64,000 nt of DNA, from positions 1-64,000 of the forward strand of contig VCMS01000188.1 of assembly GCA_022539475.1 (NCBI GenBank), given 5' to 3'. Each line of letters opens with the position of its first letter. Positions within the stretch are counted from its first letter, which is position 1. A model generated the notes under the pieces. That model made no database searches. It saw only the letters and a list, made by a program, of their open reading frames with translations, and was not told the origin of the DNA. Shown in pieces: positions 22,406-33,944 of the stretch. The stretch comes from Gracilaria domingensis (taxonomy: Eukaryota > Rhodophyta > Florideophyceae > Gracilariales > Gracilariaceae). Both the position numbers and the translations under genes were made by a program.

Positions 22406-23228
22406 TGTAGTGCAACGCTCATCTATTAGGAATTTCGCTGGACTTAGTCATAATTCCCATTCACGGGTTTGCCTGGCGCACACCAGTATATGACTAGTAG
22501 TAAGTAGTGGTTGCCGTCGAGATGGTTTGGAAACGTGGCACACGGTGGAGCTGATTGGAGGTTGGCCACCACACGTGGGCGTTTGCTACAATTAGTGGGA
22601 TGTTTAGTTAATATTATTTATTAATTTTAGTGAGGACACTACTTAGTGCGACGGCGTCGCCGCCGTCGCACCAGTAAAGTTCCCCAACCAGGGTGATCCT
22701 ACTTCAAGGATCTTGGCTCTATAGATATAGATATATATATATATATATACATATGTAGATATAGATAGATATAGATATCTATATCTATATATATATGGCT
22801 AGCTAGCCACTCTCGCCTTCGGCCGTGCACAACTCCTTATCGGAGGGAGTTCCCATTGTCACGGTGGGGCTATCCACCCTGCGTCCCCGCAGAACCCAAC
22901 TTTGGCAGTGTTTCACCTTTGTTGTTTGTGTTCGACCCTGTATAGGGAATACCCCGGCGATACGCCGTACCTCTCTTACCTCCTTCTCTTTCCCTCTCTT
23001 TCCCTTTCCCCACTCTGTGGTTTCGTCCCTCCTTCGAGGCTGCTACACTCACGTGTGAGTCACATTTCTCTGCTCAAATCTCAACGCCCCGTCGTGACGG
23101 TTTGGCCCCGGTCTTACACCCAGCTAGTTGTGCCATTCCAGATAGGCTCTGTTCCCTGGGTTGCCCTCAGTAGAGAAATATCCCGAACGTCTTCGTAGTG
23201 TTTTCCTGCTTGCAGGCATTGCACTACA
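22406..23228 (+). repeat. Element C 3' LTR (823 bp)
   Basis: It starts TGTAGTGCAACGC like the LTR of B and ends CATTGCACTACA. Its length is close to the 818 bp of B. It includes a TA-rich hexamer microsatellite (22722-22797). Confidence 0.65.
22722..22797. repeat. AGATAT/TATATA microsatellite inside the element C LTR
   Basis: About 75 bp consists of AGATAT and TATA units that form a near-palindromic block. It is specific to this LTR and absent from A, B and D. Confidence 0.8.
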
Positions 23229-23934
23229 TCATATGGACATCTTAAGGAGATCAAATGGACATCTTCAGGTTTCGTAATTCTACTATGAGTTATCTGAGGG
23301 ATATCATCCGTACATCAATTCACTTCTCTGAGTTAACCAAGTCTCGCTTCTAGAACTGCCACTCGAAAGTTGGAGCACTTGAGACTCGTCTTGAGTGTGG
23401 GCTCTACGCACTACTGACCTTGCCGGTTTATTACTCCATCAGGAGGGTCACTTAAAGAATTTTAAGTGTGCTTATTCCTTTTGGGACGCTTCAGGATCTC
23501 TGCATACCTAGTGAGGGTCGATCTTTTGTTTGTTTCTTATTCCTGATTGCAGGACAGAATTCTGCCACAGTATTGCGTTCTTTTCTTGGTTTTCCTTTGT
23601 TTTTTCCCGTGTATCGGGCTTGTTGCCTGCTTGCCTACGACCCTTCACTCCCGTGTCTCGGACTTATTTTATCCTCCTCCCTTTCGGAATACGGCTTCTC
23701 TCGGAGCCTATAGCCCATTCTTCTGGGTTTCCTTGCTATTTCATGTCGTCTTTCCGGGTTTTCCTCACGGTCACGACTTCTCCATCAACCCTGTAGTGTT
23801 TACATCAGCTCACTACTGGCTTTACAACCAGGCCCTAGGTGGCCACAGGGGCTCTCCCGCCGAGCTTCCATCCCCTCAGAGAGCAGGATTTCGGACGTCC
23901 TGTGCGTCTTTCCAGTCCCCAGGTTTGCACCACA
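23229..23934 (+). repeat. LTR remnant E of a further related element
   Basis: This follows the element C LTR and ends TTTGCACCACA, like the other LTR ends. It shares features of the A-type LTR: CTCC-ATCA-GGAG (23434), a short run ending in CCTAGTGAGGGTC, a Y-rich stretch and a final GGCCACAGGGGCTCTC...GGACGTCC block. A perfect 8-bp hairpin CACTTAAA-GAAT-TTTAAGTG lies at 23449-23468. No TG start is obvious, so it may be 5'-truncated, or C and E may be one unusually long LTR. Confidence 0.45.
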
Positions 23935-24516
23935 CCAGATGGAAAGCACTATTAATTACTAGTCATATACTGCTGTGTAATAAGCAAACTCGTGAACGGA
24001 AAATTTGACTAAGTCTAGCCAAAATCGTCTAAGTGAGCATTCCAATACATTTATGGATGAATCGTGATACGTTTCTATTGGAGCGCAACTTGGTAGTCGG
24101 ACGTTGGCGGGACCGCGAATAGCTGTTCGAGGATGATGTCAATCTGTTGGTTTCGAGTAATATCAGTTTGGGATTACCTACGCAGGCGAACTTTCAGATT
24201 TATGAAAATGTGGCAGAGCGCAACCTACAAACTGCTTTGGTGACAAAGTAGTTTTTGGCGCGTTCTCGGCTTTTAGTGCACTACAACTGAGGCTGGGATT
24301 TCACGCAAGTATTTTTGTTGTTCTTTTTCACTTTGTACACGTCCCGAACCATTTTGGAGCGCTTTCTGCTCTCAGCGTACTCATTCTCTGCATAGCCTTG
24401 AACTTACTACCACTCTACTTTATGTCTTTATGTACGAGAATTATATTCCTTTCAAAATTGATGAAAGTGTTCTTTTGTAAAGCAGAACCAAAGCAGTGAG
24501 ATTGTCGTTCAAAGCG
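23935..24516. other. Unique AT-leaning sequence without a supported gene
   Basis: Stops are frequent in all frames. I see no repeat or RNA-like structure. It separates the LTR remnant from a candidate spliced gene on the minus strand. Confidence 0.5.
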
Positions 24517-25040
24517 TTACCGTTTTGGCCCCCTAGAAGAGATAGTCGCAGTGAGAAGCCCTCCAAACGCAGGCAGTGCGTGTGTAAGGCCGCCCGTGAT
24601 ACGGGATGCATCTACGTAGGTTGTGACTCTGAACGTATTTTGATCTGAGATTCCGGTCAAAGCAAGAGATTGGTTTGAAAGAGTAAAACTGTAGAGCGGT
24701 GTACGTTCTAGGTTCACCGCTGATATGAATTGGACTAAAAAAGAAGGAACGCTCAGTGGAGCGTCTAATAAGCGGGGAAAAGACTAAGAGATGGAAGAAA
24801 AGGTTTTATATTCAACTCACATGGCAGGGAATTTTTTAAAGAGCGTGTAGGTTCTCTTTCTGTAGTTAAGCAGATATCTGTACACCAAGCGATGTACTAA
24901 GGCGAAAAAAACCTAGAACAAACAGTCAGGAATGATTGAAATTGGCGTAATGATCCCGAGAGATGACGCCAGATAATACAGTACGTCCTAATGCTTTAGA
25001 GAGCGTTAGACACTTTTTGCAGGCGAATGTACTTCAACAT
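24517..25040 (-). CDS. Candidate three-exon hypothetical gene
   Basis: The last exon (24517-24751) encodes a very protein-like segment (VPSFLVQFISAVNLE, SNQSLALTGISDQN, GGLTHALPAFGGLLTA). A 69-nt interval (24752-24820) begins GTGAGT and ends AG after a pyrimidine-rich stretch. The middle exon (24821-24912) reads VFFALVHRLVYRYLLNYRKR and is preceded by CTGAC...TGTTCTAG, a good branch site and acceptor. A first exon at 25014-25040 would start with ATG (MLKYIRLQK) and a GTGTCT donor. Phases agree across both junctions. Splicing is inferred by eye and no domain is recognised. Element B starts 31 bp upstream, so more 5' sequence may be displaced. Confidence 0.3.
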
Positions 25041-25066
25041 AGACTCGCATTACACGTTACTAAAAA

Positions 25067-25071
25067 TAAAG
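25067..25071 (+). repeat. Left target-site copy of element B (TAAAG)
   Basis: The 5 bp before the 5' LTR are TAAAG. The 5 bp after the final partial LTR (37723-37727) are TAGAG, a 4/5 match. This suggests the outer boundary of the inserted unit is 37722, not 37337. Confidence 0.4.
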
Positions 25072-25889
25072 TGTAGTGCAACGCGATTGCGGGACTCCTT
25101 CGCCGATGCGATTCATAACATGCACGGCGATGTCGGGAGGTGGTGGCACACAGTATGAGTAACTGGTGAGATCAGCCCATTCTTGGGTATACTTAATATT
25201 AGAATTAGTGTTATGAGGTGCACGGCCTAGCCGGTGAGTGACACACGTGTGGGAGGTTTGCACCCATTCATTGGGGTATTTGAAGTAGATATTTGTAGCA
25301 TATCTGCTGTACCACACTGACAGTGGGCCAACCTACTGCAGTACTTACAAGGTTGAGCCGCACCCATTGCTGGGGGAGTAAACGAACCCAACCGAGTGTT
25401 CGGCTCTGATGTTTCACCCTTGGTGACCGATATCCTCCTCCCGGAGAGTCGACACCTTGTGCAGGGTTCATCATCCGCCTCGCGGCATCATGAACACCAC
25501 TACCGCTTTCGCGTGTTTACTTTGTGTGTGTTTTCTTTATTTCTGTCCCTGTTATACAGGTAGCACTACTTGGTGTACCGGTGCATACCGTTCGTGGCTT
25601 GACACACTCGCGTGGGCTATTACCGCTCTCGCGTGTCATCGCCACACTCGTGGGTACCGTGTGCTACGCACGTGACGCTACTGCCGACTTGTGTCGTGTG
25701 CTCTCTACCGCTGGAGGCGTCTTCTTCGCCGCTTCGCTCCCTCCATTACTTGAGAAGGGTCGACCCCGGTCTTACACCCGGCATTGCCGTGTCGTACCTG
25801 TGAGAGCGCTCTACTGCTGTGCTCGCCTCTTGAGAGAGGGTCTGAACCGCCTCTGCGTGTCTTTCCCCATCGCTGGGTTTTGCACAACA
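25072..25889 (+). repeat. Element B 5' LTR (818 bp)
   Basis: It starts TGTAGTGCAACGC and ends TTTTGCACAACA, and matches 36520-37337 over its whole length. Small hairpins include CCGA-GTGT-TCGG (25392), TCACC-CTT-GGTGA (25414), CTCC-TCCC-GGAG (25435) and CCGC-CTC-GCGG (25475). In the 3' LTR the first hairpin reads CCGG-GTGT-TTGG, so both arm changes still pair as G-U. Confidence 0.9.
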
Positions 25890-25891
25890 AT

Positions 25892-25910
25892 TGGTCTCCC
25901 GACTTAGAAG
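25892..25910 (+). other. Element B primer-binding site
   Basis: TGGTCTCCCGACTTAGAAG starts 2 bp after the LTR with the expected TGG. It is shared with element A and duplicated at 37340 behind the 3' LTR. The tRNA is not assigned. Confidence 0.65.
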
Positions 25911-26328
25911 TCGCGTTGATCCAGCAAGTTGGTTTTCTGATCAATTTCCGGTTTGCCGGTTCATATCTGGTCGTGGAGATACACTACACAGTTTGTAGTG
26001 GAGGGCTTTGCCGACAGACGTCGTGTTGGTACTGCTTTCTTCATTTTGGGTTGTTGTTTGGACACAGTTTACTACCGGTGGCACTACCTATTTCCGTAGT
26101 GTGTGATTCCCGTCGGTACGGTTGTTGTCACCCCGTTTGGGTTGTCTACTGTTCCCAGCAATCTGGTCGAATCAGCCCTAATTCCGTATACGGCTGTTCT
26201 CGTTCGTACGGTTGGTTCGTCCGATTTGTCCGTTATCGTCACTCGTGTGAGGACGCTACACTCATTCGAGGTTAATTTGTTGTTTGCTTTCCTTTTCCCA
26301 GTTTTCTGGTTGTTTCTCGTCGTGGACG
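25911..26328 (+). other. Element B leader
   Basis: This 5' untranslated internal region of about 420 bp separates the primer-binding site from the gag start at 26329. It is T/G-rich on the plus strand. Its first part (to about 26050) reappears at 37338-37498. Confidence 0.6.
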
Positions 26329-28413
26329 ATGGTGTCGGGCAAGCGCTCGAGCCCTACGAAGTCTCGCTCCGTTGGCTCTGGCTTGGCCCCGCGTTTGCGG
26401 TCTGTTCCTGATCCCCTACACGGTGATGGAAAGAAACCCGGAAACCGGAAACAGCCTGTCAAGTCGTCTGACGCCCCAGTGGCTGGGCCCTCATCTGCTC
26501 CTTTGGAGGGTCTTATACCCGCTGTCGCGGCGAAAGACGCGCTCGTAAACGAGTTGGAGGCTCAAGTTCGTATGCTTGAGGCTCAGACTGCTGTCATGAG
26601 GAGTTCTCATGAAGCACTCGTTTCCGAGGTCGACACACTTCGTTTGAAGGTTGACTCAGCCCTCAACGGAGGTGTATCAGAGGATCTACGTATTTAACGG
26701 AAGGATGTTAATGCCCTCTTGGAGGTTCCCGAAGGATATCCCAGTTTCACCGAGGAGGTCGACACGAAGTTCATTCGGATTCTTAGCCGTCTTGAGACGT
26801 TAGAGGCCACCATCAGTGAGGATGACGGCCCTGCTGCCGCCTCTGCGGGAGTGTCTCGTGGTACACGTGACCGGAAGTCCGGGAAGAGTCGCTCTAAGAA
26901 GAGGAATGTCGACGAGTATGACTCGGATTCGTCACAGTCTTCTGGTATTTCAAACCGCTCGGCGGGTTCCTTATCATCGAGCTCGTCAAGTGACGGTGAA
27001 CGTCGTGCTCGTTCTACGCGTTCGCGGAGTTCTACGTCCACCTATGGTGTTGTTGGTACCCGGAAACGGGTGCGAAAGCATTCAGGTTTGAGGGAACTGG
27101 AGCCGACGAATCCCTTGTTCAAAAGGTTGTTATCTTACCGGTATTACCGTTTGGAATATTCAAGTCTGAATCGGACGCCCCGTGGCACGGGTAAGGTGAA
27201 GGACTGCATCAAACGCATGTCCTTAACCTTTCGCAACCAGTTGTTCACTGGGGAGGATCCCATTCTGGTGCTTGACTTTCTTTCACGCTTTGTAGCGGAA
27301 GCTGACATCCTCGGCATGAGTGAGGGGCAAGCTTATGTTGCCTTACCGTATTTTCTACGTAGAATCGCTGAAGATCAGTATAACTCTGTAAGAGGTTCAT
27401 CTCGCGCCTCTGAAGGAGGGGTCACCTGCTGGCCCGAAGCAGTGCAGTATTTGTTGCGCTGGTATACGACAAATACCTCTATCGAGGAAGCAATCACCGC
27501 GTTGCGGGAGACGAAACAACGCCCGAAGGAGTCGGAAACCGAGTACTCGGTACGCCTGAATAAGGCATTCCACCGTTGTGATAATGTTTACTCCTCAAAC
27601 GAGCGCTGTACGCTGTTTATCAACGGATTGAATCCGGCTATTCGTACTCTGGTTGCCCAGCGACGGGAAGACCGGAAGAAGACTACCTACCTGGAGTTTG
27701 TGCAGTACGCGAAGGCGGAGGGAGACGCCTTGCGCGCACGCCCCGGATACCGGGTTTCAACCAAAGCGTTGCACCTCGAAAGAGGGTCGTCATCAGCTTC
27801 ACTGCTACCGCAGGAGTTTTCTGGCCACGATGTGGATAACTTACATCTCGCTCAGGTGGACCTGGATTCTATCCCGACTACGGAGTTGCCTTCTACTTCA
27901 GAAGCCTCGTCGAAGACGGAAGATGCACTGCTTTACGCAGAGCGTCCACGCGTTCGCGGTCCTCAAGTACCCTATTCAGGGAGTCGTTACCAGCGACCTG
28001 GTTGGGTACGCCCGCGAACGGTGAAGTTCCAAGACCCACGGAGTTCCGGAAGACCACCCCTGATCTGTTTCACGTGTTACAACCACGGTCATGCAGCTCC
28101 GAACTGCAACCTCTCGATGAGGGAAATGCCGACGGTTGTGGCGAATTTTGAAGCGCTGACCCCAGCCGAACAGGCGTTAGTGCCGGTGACCGCATATCTG
28201 CGTGCGAAGGCTGAGTACCCCCGTAGGGTGTCTGCTGCAGAATTGGCTGCGTTACTGCACTCTGGTTCGACCCAGGTCAATGTTTCACTGGCTCAAGCCG
28301 TGGCGGGAACCGCTGCCGCGGGTAGTTCTGTCGTTGTTCCACAGAAATCTGCAAAGGTACCTGGTGCACAGGACGCCGTTCCCGTTAGAACGGATGGAAC
28401 TCAGTTAAACTGA
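26329..28413 (+). pseudogene. gag: Element B gag polyprotein, one in-frame stop
   Basis: A 694-codon frame runs from ATG 26329 (MVSGKRSSPTKSRS) to TGA 28411-28413, interrupted only by TAA at 26695-26697. Order: basic N-terminus, coiled-coil-like helices (NELEAQVRMLEAQ; ILSRLETLEATI), a Ser/Asp/Arg stretch, a capsid-like core (GEDPILVLDFLSRFV; ASEGGVTCWPEAVQYLLRWY; RLNKAFHRC) and a canonical CCHC zinc knuckle (CFTCYNHGHAAPNC, about 28067-28108). The stop is one change from a sense codon and lies before the core. Gag packages the element RNA in the cytoplasm. Confidence 0.85.
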
Positions 28414-29395
28414 GTATGGAAGTCTCCAATGGAGAGGCGCCCGAGTCGAGGTCTACGGCGCCCGAGGCGTCACCGCCTCGCTCCCAGGTCAGAATCCTTT
28501 CGAGGAAGCAGACCGTCTTAGACGTGGACTCTACCACCATTGGTGTGTTACGTCGCCCGTGGATACGGTTCAGGAACAACCGGATCCCGGATCGAGTCAT
28601 GGTAATGGCCAAGCGAAACTACATGATATTTGCTGACCTTGGCCTATCCACCCAGTATATGGTGCGTCATCTCTCTGTCTTGGATACAGGTGCTGGCCCC
28701 AATTTTATTTTTGAGTCGTTACTATCGCCGGAAGTCCGTTTTCGAATCCGCTATGGACCCGTCATGGACGTGGCAGATGCTAACAATAACCCGTTACGAA
28801 CGGCTGGAATGGTTTCACTGATTGTCAGGATTGGTAATTGCATCGAGCAGGTAGAATTCATCGTCTGCAAGACCCTCGCTGCCCCTGTCATTCTAGGGTG
28901 TGACTTCCGCGACAGATATGTCGAAGCCATACGACCGCGTGCGCGTGAAGTGGAAATGGAAGATGGTTGGGTTGTACCGATTGTTCGTCGCTCATTATGC
29001 CGAGCGTCAGCTAAGCTGGTACCACTACCCGCTCCTCTACAGGATTCCTCACCTCCGAAGGAGTCGCCGAAGCTCCGCGTAGCGCGCCCAATTTCTATTC
29101 CGTCAGAATCCCAGGTTTGGGTTGATGTTACTGCCGCACCGCGTGGTTTGCGGGTTGTTCAACCATTGAACTCGTTATACGAGAAGTATCAGGTCGCGTT
29201 GGCGAACGGAGTTGTTCAAATCAACAGCGAACACCCCTTTCGGGTTCTGTTAGCCAACTTTGGCAAGAAACGCCAGTATCTGGTGAAGAACCAAGTAATT
29301 GGTACTGTCTTACCGCACCCTACGGCGCTTATCCCTACAAAGGTGACTGCCGCCGAGATGCTCGGGATTGCTGAAGAACGCACTGGTGTGCTTTA

Positions 29396-29414
29396 CCCTA
29401 AGGAGGGGGAGGGA
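29396..29414 (+). promoter_or_regulatory. Internal polypurine-tract copy 1 in element B pol
   Basis: CCCTAAGGAGGGGGAGGGA lies in the linker after the protease. It carries the same CTAAGGAGGGGGAG core as the 3' polypurine tract of element D and nearly that of C. It could act as an extra plus-strand primer. It is coding here (YPKEGEGE), and A has a degenerate version at 11151. Confidence 0.4.
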
Positions 29415-32400
29415 GAATCGTCGCGCTCGTCTGCGTCGGACCCGTCTCAGACGGTTGAACACACGAATGACTCGGAAGTTAGGACCGTTCCTACGAGTTA
29501 TGACAAGATTGACCCTATCAAGGAGTTAGAAGAATTGAATCTCGGTCATGTACCGGTTTCATACCGTGAGAAGTTGCGCAACATGTTGCGAGAGTTTACA
29601 CCAATGTGGGATGGTTCCCTCGGAGAGATTTAAACTACGGAACACCGGATTGACCTCCTGCCGGAGATCAAGCCGATTGCTCAGCACGCTTACATGGCAG
29701 GCCCGAAAGCACGGGAAGAGGAAGAGTTTCAGATCAACAAAATGCCCCGCGCTGGCGTGATAGAACCGGCTCAGTCGCCGTGGGCATCTCCAGTTGTACT
29801 GGCTCCGAAACTCGATGGGTCCTGGCGCTTTTGTATCGACTATCGTCGCTTGAACGATGTCACCGTCAAAGACGTGTACCCTCTACCTCGTATGGACGAG
29901 TATATCGACTCGCTTGGCGATGCTACTGTGTTCTCCACTTTGGATGCAAACTGGGGTTACTGGCAAGTACCAGTTAGACCGGAAGACCGTGACAAGACGG
30001 CGTTTACCTGTCATTCAGGATTATACCGCTTTAAGCGTATGCCGTTCGGGTTAACGAACGCCCCCGCTACGTTTCAGCGTGCTCTGGACATTTTGTTAGC
30101 TCGCTTCAAATGGCGGAGTTGCTTGGTATACCTCGATGACATCATCGTGTTTTCCAACAGTTTAAACGATCACCTCGAACATGTTCGGGAGATAATGACC
30201 GCTTTGCGGGATGCTGGAATTACTCTCAAATTGAGGAAGTGTGAGTTTTTTACTGACTCAGTGAAGTATCTGGGGCATGTTATACGTCCAGGACGGTTAC
30301 TGATCGAGGACGCTTGCGTGAAGTCCCTCAAAGAGGCGAAGCACCCCACTACACAGACAGAGCTAGGCTCCTTACTGGGGCTATGCAACGTTTATAGACG
30401 GTTCATTTCTCGCTTCGCGAAGATCGCGGGACCGCTCAACGAACTCGTGAAGAAGGGACAACCCCCCAAATTGGGACCACTTACCCCCACGCAAGTGGAG
30501 GCCTTCAACTCTCTTAAAGAGGCTGTTACTACGGCACCCGTGTTAGAGTTACCGAAGAACGGGTTGCTGTACACCGTGGATACGGATTCGAGCGATTACC
30601 AGATTGGCTGTGCTCTCTTTCAGACTACACCCGAAGGGGAACGCAAACCAATTGGCTATTGGTCTCGTACACTCAACGTGCACGAGCGCAATTACTCGGT
30701 ATCCGAAAAGGAGTGTCTCGCCATGATATCGGCTTTGCAGACTGTACGACCATATCTTATGGGTGTGCAATTTACCTTCAATACGGATCATTCCGGCTTG
30801 CGTTGGTTAATGTCAGTCACAGAGCCTTCCGGACGCTTAATGCGTTGGCGTCTTCGACTTGCCGAGTTTGACTACGAGTTCACCTATAAGAAGGGTTGTT
30901 TGAACGCGTAAGCGGATGCTCTTTCACGTTTAGGAACGGAAGGTGAAGCTTTACTCGTCGATGACGAGGATGAAGATATCCCCTGTTTTCTCATGGAGGG
31001 GGGTGATGAAAACTACGACATCGTGTCGGACGACATCTGTGATGATTTGCTCGTCGCAGACGGTGAAGACCCGGAATCCGGTACATTCGTCCCCATTACT
31101 CCAGAAGAGCTCGTGCGGGAACAGCAATCTGAGCCGTTCTGTACGAGGATACGCGCCCAAATTAATGGTGGTGCTAACATCCCGTTCGGGGTTAACGCAC
31201 AAGGTTACCTCGTCAGAGTGGTTCGTTCTACCCTACAGATTGTGGTTCCTCACTCCTTACAAACAAGGGTATTGCATCTCTCGCATCACTCGCGGATGGC
31301 TTGCCATCCGGGTGCTAAGCGGTTATACACGACACTGCGTTGGGATTTCTACTGGCCCGCGTTAGCGTTAGACTGCTACACCACCGTGAAGGCGTGTACA
31401 CATTGTGCTCGCGAGCGAGTTAAACAGCGTCGCCATGCGAAGAAACTAACACTTTTCCCCGCAAGGGCGCCGTTGGAGTTTATTGCCATCGATATACTCG
31501 GTGCGTTCTTGCGTACTTCCCGAGGAAATCGGTTCTTACTCGTTATTACGGATAGATTCAGTAAGCTAGTCCGGACAGTTACGTTGAAGTCGATTACAGC
31601 ACGCAGTGTTGCGGAGGCATTCGTTCGCCATTGGGTTATGGTCTCCGGTCCCCCGGTCAATCTCCTCTCGGATAATGGTCCGCAGTTTACTGCACGTTTC
31701 TTCCAGGATGTCTGTCGGATACTCGACGTGAAGAATCTCTTCACGACGACGTATCATCCCCAATGCAATGGGCATGTCGAACGGTTTAACCGGACAATGC
31801 TCTCCACGTTGCGGGCTTATACTGTTGAACACACGAAAACTTGAGATCTCTACACGGATACCGTGACATATGCGTATAATACGCAAGTTCACAGAGTAAC
31901 TGGTTTACCGCCCTTTGAGCTCGTGCTCTCACGGACACCACCGCCAGTTGCGATCGAACCATCAGGAAAGCTGGATATGTCACCGTCAATACGGGATCAC
32001 TACTTGCAATGGAAGCAGTGGTTATCCGCAATGGTACCCGTCGCCAGGTCTTCAATGGCGAAAGCACAACACGCCTACAAGCGGAACTCTGATGCCCGGG
32101 TACGGAGACCACTACCGCCACTGAAAGTGGGAAACCTCGCCTTTGTCAGGAAGGAGTACTACAACCCTGAAAAGGAGAGGCGCCACAAGCTTTCACCCAT
32201 CGCTGATGGTCCATACCGCGTTATTAGCGTGAATAAGGACACAGTCGTACTGGAAGTTGGCGACGCTCATGAGCGTTTCTCGCGCGATCGCGTTGTGCAG
32301 GGCCCAACCGTACACAGGGAAGTAGTTTCGGATTCACAGCAGGAAGCTGGACAGACACAGAACCGAGAATTCTCGTCGCAGAACACTACACCTACTGTGG

Positions 32401-32548
32401 GGCTTCGCCACCCTGCAAGGGGTCTCGCAGAGGTATCGATTATATCGTCGCAAGCCGAGATATCGGAACATACACGGCTGGTGAAATTGCGTTTCACAGC
32501 GTCTATTACACCGTCAACAGACGTGATTACTGCTCCCCGTAACGCACC

Positions 32549-32568
32549 ACCTAAGGAGGGGGAGGAGG
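32549..32568 (+). promoter_or_regulatory. Internal polypurine-tract copy 2 in element B pol
   Basis: ACCTAAGGAGGGGGAGGAGG lies in the variable linker between integrase and chromodomain. It shares 15 consecutive bases with the copy at 29397 (CCTAAGGAGGGGGAG). The surrounding protein sequence is not related, which argues for a nucleic-acid signal rather than a protein repeat. Confidence 0.4.
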
Positions 32569-33944
32569 ATTCACGCCTCGTTGCGGAGAGTGAGTCACCG
32601 GTGTCGCTACCGTCGCAGCACCGTGATTCACGGGAAGATAATGAAGAGGAGGCGGGGTTGCCTCAGGACACCGTCGAAGACGTAGTTGCTACGGACACCA
32701 CTGTCAGTGGGGAGGATTACCCGCTATCGCGTGTTGAGGCCGCGAAGGACGCGCTGCAGTCGGCCGCTGTCGCGCAGAACTCCGCGGAGGATGCACAACC
32801 TTCTACGAAGGATCGCGACCTTTCTGGAGGATACCGAACGCAACGAACGGACTCGAGATTGTCCCAGGCTACTGGTATCGCTCACCCGCTGGGGGAATTG
32901 TCGCCAGAACACGCGCCCATCGCCTCTTCGGCGCAGGACGCGGAGCATGCTCTCGTTCGCGACGTTACCACGGCAAGGCCGGAAGTTGATCAAGAACACT
33001 CGACTTCTCGGCAGAGTGAGGCTACAGCGAAGCTGGATACTGTATCACGGAGTATTCCGGACGCGCAGTCGCCGCAGACCGTCGCTGACGACCGCCACAT
33101 ACCGCCTTCGCGGGCGCGCACTAAGGAAGTTACGGCAGATCCCGGTACCTTAGACACTGCAGAGCAGCAAGAAGAGGAGACGCTCGCTGAAGCGAAGATC
33201 ACACACCCCGGTTCGGGTAATGGTAGTGTACCGTTGCACCCAGCAGTGGGGAAGTCGCAAGTCGCACGTCATGACGTTTCGCTAAGTCATGACGGCGCAC
33301 CGCTCGTTGGAGATACGGATTACACCCCTGATTTAGGGAAAACGCACACTGCAGCTGCAGGAGCGCTTGCGCACCACAAATCTTGGGGCGCGCAGCGCGC
33401 GCCACACAGTGGGGCAATCACAGCTCGCGGCAGTGCCACCACCGCGAACCGTCGCGTGTCGTCACGTGAACCGGCACGTGCCGTGGTGAACAATCCGTTT
33501 CCGCGTCCGCCTTCACCGTCAAGACGGGAACTACCGCGTGAACTAGCCGTTCGCGGACCCGCCGAAGCGGCGAAGCTGCTTGAAGAAGCCCGGAAACGGG
33601 AAGCGAACACTCAACAGAAGACACGTTCACCGCCGAAGGCGTCAGTCGAGACTCACAGCACCGCTGGTGACGAAGTTACGGCACAGCCGCAGCGCGCTGA
33701 CGACCCTTCGCAGGAAGAGCTCGAGCGGGGCGTATACTCGAAAGAGTTCGTCGTAGACCACATCGTGGGACACAGTTGGAACCCGAAGGGGTATGTTCAG
33801 TACCAGGTACGCTGCTATGGCTATCCGCCGTCGTGGGATTCGGACGAACCCGTGGAGCACTTACCCCGATCGAAGATCGTGCAGTACCATCGTCGAACTA
33901 ACACGGCGTTGCCGGCTAACCTACATCAAGCGATGGTCGGATAA

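Larger units (their letters stand above)
19167..23228 (+). mobile_element. Element C: 3' part of a Ty3-type chromodomain retrotransposon
   Basis: Only the pol end, antisense ORF and 3' LTR are present. The piece begins exactly where the 3' LTR of element A ends, with no gag, RT or integrase in the window. It is closer to B than to A in both its chromodomain and its antisense ORF (YDQYRLWFIPPR is shared with B). Confidence 0.75.
28416..33944 (+). pseudogene. pol: Element B pol polyprotein with C-terminal chromodomain, three stops
   Basis: The ATG lies 2 nt after the gag stop, in the -1 frame relative to gag. One 1842-codon frame follows, with stops at 29631, 30909 and 31842. Order: protease with intact DTGA (about residue 90); reverse transcriptase (FCIDYRRLNDVTV; FGLTNAPATFQ; YLDD at 30129-30140, residues 572-575); RNase H (TVDTDSSDYQIGCALFQ); integrase zinc module (H-H-C-C, about 31270-31410) and DDE core (AIDILGA, SDNGPQF, ERFNRT); a 500-residue variable linker; chromodomain (KEFVVDHIVGHSW, EPVEHLPRSKIVQYHRR, about 33735-33890). 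Against A, the stops replace G (29631), Gln (30909) and Trp (31842). Confidence 0.9.

Noticed and set aside
22722-22797. TA-rich block as a promoter or origin
   Set aside because: It is a simple microsatellite within one LTR, absent from the sibling LTRs.
22485-23970. Inverted 16-mer CAGTATATGACTAGTA at both sides of the C/E LTR region
   Set aside because: Considered as TIRs of a nested element, but a single 16-bp match in 64 kb is near chance expectation and no duplication or further terminal similarity supports it.
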